A stretch of 35,124 nt of DNA, from positions 1-35,124 of the forward strand of contig JBDSLU010000280.1 of NCBI GenBank assembly GCA_039916225.1. Direction: 5' to 3'. A model generated the notes under the pieces. It did no database searches. It was not told where the DNA came from and saw only the letters and a program-made list of their open reading frames with translations. Below are positions 16,361 through 24,148 of this stretch, piece by piece (the stretch's first letter is position 1; the number at the start of each line of letters is the position of its first letter). Both the position numbers and the translations under genes were made by a program. This DNA comes from JBDSLU01 sp039916225. Lineage in GTDB: Bacteria > Acidobacteriota > Vicinamibacteria > Vicinamibacterales > Vicinamibacteraceae.

Positions 16361-17439
16361 GCGCGGGTTCCTGCCGCCAGCACCTGCTCCACTGCCTCCA
16401 CCACGTCTCCCGGCCCGACACCCGTCAAGCACCGGTAGTCGTCGGTTACGCACCGACGCTGGTCACACGGCCGACAGGCCAGGTCGAGCCGCTCGACGGC
16501 CCCGGTCGGTATCCCGGCCGGCCGCCACGGGGCCGACCGCACTGGCAGCGTCGGACCGTACAGTCCGACTATCGGCACGTCCGACGTCGCCGCGACATGG
16601 AGTGGCCCACTGTCGCCACCGACGTAGACCGCGGCCCGGGCCACCAGGCTGCGCAGCTCGACGAGCGAATATTCGTCTCCGGTCCGGATGAGATCCCCCG
16701 ATTCCGCGGCGAGCCGCGCCCGCGCCCGCTCGACGATCGCGCGCGCCGCATCGGCTTCGGACGGCCCGGACGTGAGGATGATACGCCGATCCTGGCCGTT
16801 CGCCGCAAGTTGCACAGCCAGCTCGACGAAGTGGCTCGCCGGCCAGCGGCGGAAGGGATTTCCGGCACTGACGTGGATGACCACGAGCCGGTGTTCCGGA
16901 CCGATGCCGGCGTCGGCCAGCCTGCTGGCGACGGCGGTCGCGGCGGCCGGAGATTCGTCCATCCGGACCCGGTGCCTGGCGCGGTCGGGAGCCGCGGGCA
17001 GCGGCCGACCGAGGTGGCCCAGCAGGTCCCACTGGTTCTCGACCGAGTGGCGTGGGCGCAGGTCGGCCGGGCGCGGCACCACCTCGGTGTACATCCACGA
17101 CCGGCCCTTGACGGCGTAGCCGACACGACGCGGCGCCCCCGTGGCCCAGGTGAGGAACGAGGCGCGTGGCCCGCCGTGGAAATCGACGACCAGGTCGAAG
17201 CGGGCCCGACGCAGCTCGCGGGCCAGGGCGAGGTCGGCGACGATGCGCCGCCAGCCGCGGAGGTGGGGGACGACCCTGACGACATCGATGCCGGGATGGC
17301 CTCGCACGATGCCGGCGGCGGCCGGCTCCACCAGATAGGTGATCTCGGCTTCCGGGAAGGCGTCGCGGATGGCGGTCACGGCCGGCGTCGTGAAGACGAC
17401 GTCGCCGATGAGCCGCAACCGGACCAGCAGGATCTTCAT
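16357..17439 (-). CDS. Glycosyltransferase family 9 (heptosyltransferase-like)
   Basis: A 360-residue GT-B enzyme of the ADP-heptose:LPS heptosyltransferase family, which adds heptose to the LPS inner core on the cytoplasmic face. Evidence: N-terminus MKILLVRLRLIGDVVFTTPA, the GGDSGPLHVAATSDVPIVGLYGPT donor-binding motif, and a Cys-rich C-terminus (CRPCDQRRCVTDDYRCL) common in WaaF/WaaC relatives. The ATG at 17437-17439 is taken because it starts exactly at the conserved N-terminal strand. First gene of the minus-strand glycan operon (GT9, ligase-like, kinase) and divergent from the TPR gene across a 75-bp gap. Exact acceptor is unknown. Confidence 0.9.
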   Translation of the reverse strand: MKILLVRLRLIGDVVFTTPAVTAIRDAFPEAEITYLVEPAAAGIVRGHPGIDVVRVVPHLRGWRRIVADLALARELRRARFDLVVDFHGGPRASFLTWATGAPRRVGYAVKGRSWMYTEVVPRPADLRPRHSVENQWDLLGHLGRPLPAAPDRARHRVRMDESPAAATAVASRLADAGIGPEHRLVVIHVSAGNPFRRWPASHFVELAVQLAANGQDRRIILTSGPSEADAARAIVERARARLAAESGDLIRTGDEYSLVELRSLVARAAVYVGGDSGPLHVAATSDVPIVGLYGPTLPVRSAPWRPAGIPTGAVERLDLACRPCDQRRCVTDDYRCLTGVGPGDVVEAVEQVLAAGTRA

Positions 17440-17514
17440 CCGCCGACGACCAGGAATGGCCGCCGCTGCGCTTCCGCTTGTGGCCGTGCGAGGCGCGTGG
17501 AACAATTCGACGTC

Positions 17515-19458
17515 ATGACGCGTGGCGCGCTCGTGCTTCTGTCGGCCCTCGGGGCCACGCTCGGCACGCCGCCGCCGGCGGCGGCCCAGCAATCGCCGTC
17601 GGCCACAGCGTACTTCGAGTTCATTCGCGGCCGACACCTCGAATCGCTGGGCCAGATCCCGCAGGCGCTCGAGGCCTATCGGCTCGCCGCCGAAGCCGAC
17701 CCGAAGAGCGCGGCGATCCCGGCGGAGATGGCCACCCTCAACGCCCGCGCCAACCGGACCGAGGAGGCGACGCGGGCGGCCGGCCAGGCCCTGGCCATCG
17801 ACCCCGACAACGCCGAGGCCCACTGGGTGCTCGGGACCATCCTCGCCGCCGAGCTCGAGGGCCGCGCCGAAGCCGGCCAGCCGGCTCCCCCGGGCAAGCC
17901 GACGCTCGACGAGGCCATCGCCCACCTGGAGCGGGCCCGCCCGAGCCGTCCGCTGGACGCCGCGCTGGCGATCACGCTCGGCCGCCTCTATCTGTCGAAG
18001 CGGGACTTCGCCAAGAGCCGCGAGCTGCTCGAGCCCGTGCTCGAGCGCGAACCCGAGCACACCGAGGCCGCCTATCTGATGGCCCAGGCCCGCCTCGGTG
18101 CCGGCGACCTCGACGGCGCGGCCAGCGCTCTCGACGCCGTGATCGCCGCCGAGCCGAGGTTCACCCGCGCGCTGATCGACCGTGCCGACGTGGCGCTGCG
18201 CCAGCGCCGCTGGGACGACGCCGCCGCGGCGTTCGGCAAGGCCGCCGCGGCCATGCCCGATAGGATCGACCTGAAGCTGCGCCAGGCGTCGGCGCTGCTG
18301 CGCGGCGGCAAGCACGACGCGGCGAGGGACCTGCTCGACACCGTCGAGCGGGAACGCGGCGACGACGCCCGCGTGCCCTTCCTGCTCGTCGACGTCGAGC
18401 GCGCGCGGCACGACTACCAGCGGGCCGAGCGGGCCGCCCGTCGCGTCATCGAGCTCGAGCCGGATCGCGTCACCGGCTATCACGCGCTGGCCCAGGTGCT
18501 CGCCGATCGCCGCGAGCATCGCGCCATCGTCGACGTGCTGACGCCGGCGATCGCCCGGCTCGAGGGCAAGGAAGACTCGCGATCGCTGGTCGCCCTGCGC
18601 GCCTCGATCGGCGTCGCCCACCTGCAGCTGCGCGAGTTCGACGCCGGCATCGCCGCGATCGACCGGGCGCGCCGCGACGGCGGTGCCGATCCCGGGCTCG
18701 ACGCGCTGCGCATCCAGGCGCGGCTGCAAGCCGACCGCGTCGACGACGCGCTGACGGTGGTGACCGCCGCGCGGCGCGAGGATCCCGCCAGCCAGCGCCT
18801 GCTCGGGCTCGAGGCCGAGACGCGGCTGCGGCGCGGCGAGCGCGACAAGGCGTTCACCCTGTATCAGCAGGCGATCGACACCGACGGCAGCGACGTCGAC
18901 ACGCACATCGCTTTCGCCGGCCTGCTGCTCGAAGCCAAGGAGTTCAAGCGGGCCGAGACGGTGCTGACCACGGCGCGGGCGCGCTTCCCGGAGGAGACGT
19001 CGATCCCGTTCCAGCTCGGGGCCGTCTTCGAAGAGCAGGCTCGCTACGAGGACGCCGAGCGGGCGTTTCGTGACGCCCTGCTGATCGATCCCAAGCACGC
19101 GCCGACCCTCAACTACCTCGGCTACATGCTGGCCGAGCACAGCCGCAAGCTGGACGAGGCCGTCAAGCTGCTGCACGAAGCGGTCGACCTCGATCCCTAC
19201 AACGGCTCGTATCTCGATTCGCTCGGCTGGGCCTACTTCAAGCGCGGCGCCTACGATCGCGCCAAGACCTATCTGATCAAGGCCGGCGAACAGCTGCCGC
19301 GGAACTCGGTGATCCAGGACCACGTCGGCGACCTGCTGTTCGCGACCGCCGACCGCGCCGGCGCGGTCGCGGCCTGGCGGCGGTCGCTCGACGGCGACGG
19401 CCGCTCGATCGAGCGGCACGTCATCGAACAGAAGATCGAGAAGGCGCGTGCGCGGTAG
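17515..19458 (+). CDS. Secreted TPR-repeat protein
   Basis: A 647-residue protein made almost wholly of tetratricopeptide repeats after a signal peptide (residues 1-25, ending AAAQQ). At least ten TPR-like helical pairs are visible, marked by A-x-x-x-Y/F and D/E-P steps, for example AFRDALLIDPKHAPTLNYLG and the terminal SYLDSLGWAYFKRGAYDRA. Probably a periplasmic scaffold. Its last 11 bp overlap the start of the LolB-like lipoprotein gene, so the two are probably co-translated and may work together in outer-membrane lipoprotein or envelope assembly; that role is inference from context. The ATG at 17515 is chosen because it begins the signal peptide. Confidence 0.88.
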   Translation: MTRGALVLLSALGATLGTPPPAAAQQSPSATAYFEFIRGRHLESLGQIPQALEAYRLAAEADPKSAAIPAEMATLNARANRTEEATRAAGQALAIDPDNAEAHWVLGTILAAELEGRAEAGQPAPPGKPTLDEAIAHLERARPSRPLDAALAITLGRLYLSKRDFAKSRELLEPVLEREPEHTEAAYLMAQARLGAGDLDGAASALDAVIAAEPRFTRALIDRADVALRQRRWDDAAAAFGKAAAAMPDRIDLKLRQASALLRGGKHDAARDLLDTVERERGDDARVPFLLVDVERARHDYQRAERAARRVIELEPDRVTGYHALAQVLADRREHRAIVDVLTPAIARLEGKEDSRSLVALRASIGVAHLQLREFDAGIAAIDRARRDGGADPGLDALRIQARLQADRVDDALTVVTAARREDPASQRLLGLEAETRLRRGERDKAFTLYQQAIDTDGSDVDTHIAFAGLLLEAKEFKRAETVLTTARARFPEETSIPFQLGAVFEEQARYEDAERAFRDALLIDPKHAPTLNYLGYMLAEHSRKLDEAVKLLHEAVDLDPYNGSYLDSLGWAYFKRGAYDRAKTYLIKAGEQLPRNSVIQDHVGDLLFATADRAGAVAAWRRSLDGDGRSIERHVIEQKIEKARAR

Positions 19459-20251
19459 CGCCGGCCTCGGCTTCGCGGCGGCGCTCGGCGCCGCCCTGAC
19501 GCTGGCCGGCTGCGCGGCCCGCGGCTTCGTCGTGCCGACCGGTCCCGGCACCGTCGACACCACGCTGGCCCAGGCCTACCAGGCGTCGATCGCGTCGTGC
19601 GGCGAGCTGCGCAGCCTCACCGCCGACATCAAGCTGTCCGGCCGCGTCGACGGCCGCCGGGTCCGCGGTACCTTGCAGGTCGGCCTGACGCGCGACGGCG
19701 GCGTGCGCATCGAAGCCGTGGCGCCGTTCGGTGCGCCCATCTTCACCATCGCCGGCCGCGCCGACGTCGGAACGCTGTGGCTGCCGCGCTCGCGCGAGGT
19801 GGTGCGGGGCACTCCGGCCGAGATCCTCGAAGCGCTGACCGGCGTCTCGCTGCCGCCGTCGGGGCTCTTCGAGATCGTCACCGCCTGCCCGGCGGCGGAC
19901 GACGCGGTCGTCAAGGCCGAGCGCTTCACCAAGCCGGCGCTGGCCCGCGCGGCGCTGCGCAGCGGCGCCGAGGTGTGGTGGCGGCCGGACGTGTCGCCGC
20001 TGCGCCCCGTCGGCGGACGCCGGGACGGGGCGGTCGTCGAGTACGGCGTGTTCGCCGGCGATCGACCACAGGCGCTGCGGCTCGGCGCCACGCCGGGCAC
20101 GACCGGCACGTCGCGGGCCGATCTGTCGCTCACGCTGCAGCAGGTCGAGACCAACGTCGCGCTCGGCGACGACGCGTTCACGCTGTCGGTGCCCGACGGG
20201 GCCAAGGTGCTGACGCTGAGCGAACTGCGCCAGGCCGGCGTCCTCCGCTGA
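19448..20251 (+). CDS. LolB-like / DUF4292-type outer-membrane lipoprotein
   Basis: A 267-residue lipoprotein. The signal peptide ends in the lipobox LAGC (Cys22). The body resembles the half-barrel LolB/DUF4292 fold: SLTADIKLSGRVDGRRVRGTLQVG followed by GGVRIEAVAPFGAPIFTIAG, then a C-terminal strand-rich part. LolB takes lipoproteins from LolA and inserts them in the outer membrane. The order here, LolB-like then ispE then (tRNA-Gln) prs, matches the lolB-ispE-prs order of gammaproteobacteria, which supports the assignment. The sequence match by eye is weak, so it may only be a structural relative. It starts inside the 3' end of the TPR gene and ends 16 bp before ispE. Confidence 0.7.
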   Translation: MRGSAGLGFAAALGAALTLAGCAARGFVVPTGPGTVDTTLAQAYQASIASCGELRSLTADIKLSGRVDGRRVRGTLQVGLTRDGGVRIEAVAPFGAPIFTIAGRADVGTLWLPRSREVVRGTPAEILEALTGVSLPPSGLFEIVTACPAADDAVVKAERFTKPALARAALRSGAEVWWRPDVSPLRPVGGRRDGAVVEYGVFAGDRPQALRLGATPGTTGTSRADLSLTLQQVETNVALGDDAFTLSVPDGAKVLTLSELRQAGVLR

Positions 20252-20267
20252 TCGCGATCCGACCGGC

Positions 20268-21146
20268 ATGTGGACGGCGTCGGCGCGCGCGAAGATCAAC
20301 CTGCACCTCGCGGTGCACGGCCGGCGCCCCGACGGCTACCACGCGCTCACCACGGTGTTCCAGACGATCGGCCTCGCCGACACCCTGACGATCGTCGAGC
20401 ACGACGGCCCCTTCACCCTGCGCTGCCCGGGCAGCGACGCGCCCGAGGACGGCTCCAACCTGGTCGTGCGCGCGGCGCACGCGCTGGCGTCCGAATTGGG
20501 CCGGCCGGAACCGGCCGGCCTGCGCGTCACGCTCGACAAGCAGGTGCCGACGCAAGCCGGCCTCGGCGGCGGCAGCGCCGACGCGATGGCCGCCTTGCGC
20601 CTGCTCTGCGAGGTCTGGGCGGTGCCGGCCGAGCGCGATCTGCTGATACGCGTCGGCGGGCGGCTCGGCTCGGACGTGCCGTTCTTCGCCTGGGGCGGCA
20701 CGGCCCTTGGTCTCGGCCGTGGCGACGACATCTCGCCGCTGCCGCCGCTGCCGCCGCTCGCCTGCGCGATCGTCCGCCCGCGCTTTGGCGTGTCGACGGC
20801 CGACGCCTATCGCTGGGTCGCGGAGTCTCGCGTCGGCGCCCCGCCGCCGGAGACCGCCGAGACGCCGTTCGAGGCCCCGCTGCACAGCGACGCCTGGCGC
20901 GCCTGCCTGTCGACGTGCCGCAACGACTTCGAACCGGTCGTCGCCGCCCGTCACCCGGACATCGCCGCCGCGGTGGCCGCGCTGCGTCAGGCCGGGGCGG
21001 TGTTGGCCATGATGTCGGGCAGCGGATCGGCGATTTACGGCCTGTTCGAGCGTGAGGCCGAGGCGGCCAGCGCCCTCACCCTGCTCGTGGCGGAGACCGG
21101 CTGGTCCGGCTGGCTTACCGCGACGACGGCTGCGGCTGGCGCATGA
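20268..21146 (+). CDS. ispE: 4-diphosphocytidyl-2-C-methyl-D-erythritol kinase
   Basis: A 292-residue GHMP kinase that phosphorylates CDP-methylerythritol in the MEP isoprenoid pathway, in the cytoplasm. The family motifs are clear: AKINLHLAVHGRRPDGYH at the N-terminus, the ATP loop PTQAGLGGGSADAMAAL near residue 100, and the C-terminal MSGSGSAIYGLF. The length fits (E. coli 283). The ATG at 20268 follows the lipoprotein gene by 16 bp. Its last 32 bp overlap the end of the antisense lipoprotein gene. The steps before and after it are encoded by the fused ispDF at 31543-32691. Confidence 0.96.
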   Translation: MWTASARAKINLHLAVHGRRPDGYHALTTVFQTIGLADTLTIVEHDGPFTLRCPGSDAPEDGSNLVVRAAHALASELGRPEPAGLRVTLDKQVPTQAGLGGGSADAMAALRLLCEVWAVPAERDLLIRVGGRLGSDVPFFAWGGTALGLGRGDDISPLPPLPPLACAIVRPRFGVSTADAYRWVAESRVGAPPPETAETPFEAPLHSDAWRACLSTCRNDFEPVVAARHPDIAAAVAALRQAGAVLAMMSGSGSAIYGLFEREAEAASALTLLVAETGWSGWLTATTAAAGA

Positions 21147-21993
21147 GCAGGCGCTGCAAGGTGCCGCTGCCCGACACCCGCCGTCCATCCCAGCGGCTGT
21201 CGCACAGCCACCAGCGATCCTGCCGGTAGACGGCGGCCACCTGGTCGCGCCCCTCGACCACCTCGCGCTCGCCGCTGGGAATCTTCCGCGTCTCCCAGCG
21301 CACGAAGGAGACCGAGCAGGCGTCGCCGGCGCGGTTCTCGTACGGGCATCGTCCGTCGAACTCAACCGTGACCGCAGGGGGATCGAGGCGGGTGCTGACG
21401 TGGAGGAAGTTCCTGCGGACAATCTCCACGTCGGACGTCTCGTCGGCGGTCCCGTAACAGCCGGGCAGGAAGTTCCGCATGACGGTGCCGACTGGTGTGG
21501 CGCTGTTCGAGAAATCGCTGAGGAAGAGCGTCGCCATGTCGCCGACCTCGCGCACGTGGTCGTGGACGTGGACGGCCAGCGTCCGCTCGACGCGCTGATC
21601 GCCGTCGACGACCTCCAGCCGGAGGGTGGCGACGAGGGGCGCCGGAACGCTGGCCGGCGCCCGCCAGCGGACGGTCGGTCCCTGGCCCGAAAATGAACCG
21701 GCCGACGAAGACCAGGCGAAAGTCAGGCGATCGACCGGCGTCTCGGCGTCGGTGACCGCGGCGGTGACGACCAGCTCCTCACCGGCATCGGCGAGGGCTG
21801 GTGGTTGCGCCCGGCGAGCGCCTTGTGCCGTGAGCGCCGCGACGATGGGCGGCGTGTTGGCCGTGCTCGATGCCGCTGACGTGACCGACGGCGACGGGGT
21901 CGGCTTGGCGGGGCTGCCGCCGCACGACGCCGCCCACGATGCCAGCGTTGCGACCAGGGGAAGGGCGAGAATCCGCCTCGACCGTCGAGCCAT
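21115..21993 (-). CDS. Hypothetical lipoprotein with Ig/PKD-like domain
   Basis: A 292-residue lipoprotein that I cannot name. A signal peptide ends at a plausible lipobox (WAAS-Cys, Cys24). A low-complexity Ser/Thr/Pro linker follows, then an Ig/PKD-like beta domain (about 60-145; AVTDAETPVDRLTFAWSSSAG, WRAPASVP). The C-terminal domain has four Cys and many Trp/Tyr (RNFLPGCYGTADE, RCPYENRAGDACSV, WWLCDSRWDGR), probably disulfide-bonded in the periplasm. Monocistronic, convergent with ispE and overlapping it by 32 bp. Confidence 0.75.
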   Translation of the reverse strand: MARRSRRILALPLVATLASWAASCGGSPAKPTPSPSVTSAASSTANTPPIVAALTAQGARRAQPPALADAGEELVVTAAVTDAETPVDRLTFAWSSSAGSFSGQGPTVRWRAPASVPAPLVATLRLEVVDGDQRVERTLAVHVHDHVREVGDMATLFLSDFSNSATPVGTVMRNFLPGCYGTADETSDVEIVRRNFLHVSTRLDPPAVTVEFDGRCPYENRAGDACSVSFVRWETRKIPSGEREVVEGRDQVAAVYRQDRWWLCDSRWDGRRVSGSGTLQRLLMRQPQPSSR

Positions 21994-22067
21994 GGGCGCA
22001 TGATATCTGCCTCGGCTGTGAGCGAGCTAGTGGGCTGACGGATCGGCCGGCGAGGGCTCGGGCAGGC

Positions 22068-22095
22068 TTGCCCGAAGTCCGGAGGTTCGTATAAG
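22068..22095 (+). promoter_or_regulatory. Sigma70-type promoter for tRNA-Gln / prs
   Basis: TTGCCC (22068-22073), a 16-nt spacer and TATAAG (22090-22095, five of six consensus bases). Start of transcription is expected near 22102, about 170 nt before the tRNA. It would drive the leader, tRNA-Gln and probably prs. Confidence 0.55.
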
Positions 22096-22101
22096 CTATC
22101 G

Positions 22102-22270
22102 GTTTGCGTCGGCTCGTTGGGTCTCGCCTGTAGGACAGCTCCCTCAGATGGTCCCCGCCGCGTCGGGTGGGGGCTCTTGGGTGACACGGCGGTCGAACGG
22201 GACAGCGGAGCATCCGCCACAGCGGACGACCCGCCGCCTGAAGGTGTGCGCGGAGTGGAGTCTCGCATGG
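22102..22270 (+). ncRNA. Structured untranslated leader before tRNA-Gln (putative)
   Basis: About 170 nt with no convincing reading frame but strong pairing potential. A hairpin at 22152-22173 has CCCC/GGGG with inner CCG/CGG. A larger stem pairs CGGCGGTCG (22187-22195) with CGACCCGCCG (22227-22236). Within it TCCGC (22213-22217) can pair either with GCGGA at 22205-22209 or with GCGGA at 22222-22226, two exclusive helices. It could be a processed leader, a small RNA or a regulatory element. I could not match it to a known family. Confidence 0.35.
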
Positions 22271-22345
22271 TGGGGCGTGGCCAAGTGGTAAGGCACGGGA
22301 CTTTGGCTCCCGCATTCGAAGGTTCGAATCCTTCCGCCCCAGCCA
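22271..22345 (+). tRNA. tRNA-Gln (TTG anticodon)
   Basis: Full cloverleaf: acceptor stem TGGGGCG/CGCCCCA, with the U1-A72 pair typical of tRNA-Gln. Anticodon stem CGGGA/TCCCG with loop CTTTGGC, so anticodon TTG. T-arm with GGTTCGAATC. Discriminator G at 22342 and encoded CCA at 22343-22345. It sits between ispE and prs on the same strand, probably at the head of the prs transcript. Confidence 0.96.
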
Positions 22346-22419
22346 CATTGGAGGCCCCGTCACGAGCGGGCGGCCCCGCCATCATGGACGTCGGAGCACG
22401 CACGAAAGAGGTCACCCGG

Positions 22420-23379
22420 GTGTCGCACGGCATGTCACGAACGGAACTCAGGCTCTTCTCCGGCAGCGGGCATCCGCTGCTGGCGCAGGAGATTGCTGAC
22501 TTCCTGTGCGTGCCGATGGGCCAAGCCCGGCTCCATCGCTTCGCCGACACGGAGGTCTCGTTCCAGATCGACGAGAACATCCGCGGCATGGACGTGTTCA
22601 TCGTCCAGCCCACCTCCCGGCCGGTCGACGAGCACCTGATGGAGCTCTGCATCATGATGGACGCATTCCGCCGCTCGTCCGCGGCGCGAATCACGGCCGT
22701 CATCCCGTACTACGGCTACGCCCGGCAGGACCGCAAGGACAAGCCGCGCGTCCCGATCTCCGCCAAGCTGGTCGCCAACCTGATCGTCGCCGCCGGCGCC
22801 GACCGGGTCCTGACGATGGACCTGCACAAGGCGCAGATCCAGGCGTTCTTCGACATCCCGACCGACCACCTCTTCGCGGCGCCGGTGATCATCGATTACC
22901 TGTCGCGGCAGCAGTTCGGCAAGGTCACCATCGTCTCGCCGGACGCCGGCGGCGCCGAGCGGGCCCGGGCCTACGCCAAGCGGCTCGGGGCCGACCTGGC
23001 GATCATCGACAAGCGGCGCAGCTCGGAGACGGGCGCGGCCGAGGTGATGAACGTCATTGGCGACATCAAGGGCCGCATCTGCGTCCTGCAGGACGACATC
23101 ATCGATACCGCCGGCACCATCGTGAAGGCGGCCCAGGCGCTCTACGACCAGGGCGCCGAGCGGATCATCGCCTGCGCGGTCCACGGCGTGCTGTCGCCGC
23201 CGGCCGTCGATCGCATCAATGCCTCGCCGATCGAGCGGCTGATCGTGACCAACACGATTCCGCACGACGCCGAGCGCGCGCGCTGTCCCAAGCTGCACCC
23301 GCTGTCGGTGGCGCGGCTGCTGGGCCAGGCGATCCGGAGCATCCACGAAGAGACGTCGGTCTCTTCGCTGTTCGTGTAG
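22420..23379 (+). CDS. prs: Ribose-phosphate pyrophosphokinase
   Basis: A 319-residue PRPP synthase (E. coli 315), making PRPP from ribose-5-phosphate and ATP for purine, pyrimidine, His and Trp synthesis. Motifs: FADTEVSFQIDENIRG, the ATP/catalytic flexible loop YYGYARQDRKDKPR, DLHKAQIQAFFDIP, and the PRPP-binding loop DDIIDTAGTI. GTG 22420 is taken as start because AAAGAGG lies 8 nt upstream; the ATG at 22432 gives the more usual N-terminus (MSRTELRLFSG) but is badly spaced. Longer in-frame starts would run through the tRNA and are rejected. Next to tRNA-Gln and rplY. Confidence 0.95.
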   Translation: MSHGMSRTELRLFSGSGHPLLAQEIADFLCVPMGQARLHRFADTEVSFQIDENIRGMDVFIVQPTSRPVDEHLMELCIMMDAFRRSSAARITAVIPYYGYARQDRKDKPRVPISAKLVANLIVAAGADRVLTMDLHKAQIQAFFDIPTDHLFAAPVIIDYLSRQQFGKVTIVSPDAGGAERARAYAKRLGADLAIIDKRRSSETGAAEVMNVIGDIKGRICVLQDDIIDTAGTIVKAAQALYDQGAERIIACAVHGVLSPPAVDRINASPIERLIVTNTIPHDAERARCPKLHPLSVARLLGQAIRSIHEETSVSSLFV

Positions 23380-23429
23380 TTCGACCAGGCACGCGCCCAG
23401 TCTTTTCACGCAGGAACGAGAACGACGTC

Positions 23430-24107
23430 ATGGCCTCAGCCACCCTCGAAGCAACCACCCGCGACTCGCGCGGCAAGAACGAAGCCCGTCGCCTGCGAGT
23501 CGCCGGCAAGATTCCCGCGGTCCTCTACGGTGGGGCCGGTGGCGCAGTCCCGCTGTCGGTCGATCCGAAGGCGCTGTCGCGCATCCTCCACTCGGGCTCG
23601 GGCGTCAACAGCATCATCAGCCTCGACGTGCAGGGCCAGGGCGTGACCCAGGTCCTCGTCAAGGAGTTCCTGCTCGAGCCGATCAAGCACACCATGCTGC
23701 ACGCCGATTTCTACCGGCTGCAGATGGACAAGGCGATCACCGTCAAGGTGACCATCTCGCTCAAGGGTGAAGCCAAGGGCGTCAAGCTCCAGGGCGGCAT
23801 CGTCGACTTCCCGAACCGCGAGGTCGAGGTCGAATGCCTGCCGGGCGACATTCCCGAGCACCTCACCATCGACGTCTCGGACCTGATGATCGGCCAGGGC
23901 GTGCGGCTGAAGGAGCTCGCGGAAGGCTCCAAGTGGACACCGGTCAGCGACCCGGACACGCTCATCGTCCACGTCATCGCGGCCAAGGTCGAAGAAGTGG
24001 CGGCCGAGGTCGCGGCGGCCACGCCCGAGCCGGAAGTGGCGAAGAAGGGCAAGCCGGAAGACGAGAAGGACGCCGGCAAGAAGGACGCGGGCAAGGACAA
24101 GAAGTAG
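23430..24107 (+). CDS. rplY: 50S ribosomal protein L25, long (TL5/Ctc) form
   Basis: A 225-residue protein with the N-terminal 5S-rRNA-binding L25 domain (ATTRDSRGKNEARRLRVAGKIPAVLYGG) and the C-terminal TL5/CTC domain (about 95-185; GIVDFPNREVEVECLPGDIPEHLTIDVSDL). The tail of about 40 residues is low-complexity and Lys/Glu/Ala-rich (ending in KDAGKDKK). It binds 5S rRNA in the large subunit; the CTC form is often linked to general stress. It sits between prs and pth, the same order seen in many bacteria. Confidence 0.95.
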   Translation: MASATLEATTRDSRGKNEARRLRVAGKIPAVLYGGAGGAVPLSVDPKALSRILHSGSGVNSIISLDVQGQGVTQVLVKEFLLEPIKHTMLHADFYRLQMDKAITVKVTISLKGEAKGVKLQGGIVDFPNREVEVECLPGDIPEHLTIDVSDLMIGQGVRLKELAEGSKWTPVSDPDTLIVHVIAAKVEEVAAEVAAATPEPEVAKKGKPEDEKDAGKKDAGKDKK

Positions 24108-24113
24108 GCTTCC

Positions 24114-24131
24114 CGCCCGCGCGTGCGGGCG
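24114..24131 (+). repeat. Hairpin between rplY and pth
   Basis: CGCCCGC/GCGGGCG, a perfect 7-bp stem with GCGT loop, 7 bp after the rplY stop and 18 bp before the pth start. It has no T-run. It may be an mRNA processing or stabilising structure inside the operon rather than a terminator. Confidence 0.35.
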
Positions 24132-24148
24132 AGTGAGGCAGTCACGGG

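Noticed and set aside
16597..17514. Upstream extension of the TPR gene opposite the GT9 gene.
   Set aside because: The extension mirrors the GT9 gene; a signal peptide begins at ATG 17515.
22102..22270. A ykkC/PRPP-type riboswitch, suggested by ACACGGCGG and the downstream prs.
   Set aside because: The core signatures I would expect (GGTCCGAGAG and the AAAAGCC region) are absent.
22117..22419. N-terminal extension of prs to an upstream ATG (420-residue version).
   Set aside because: It would translate through tRNA-Gln; the ribosome site and the family N-terminus support the start at 22420 or 22432.
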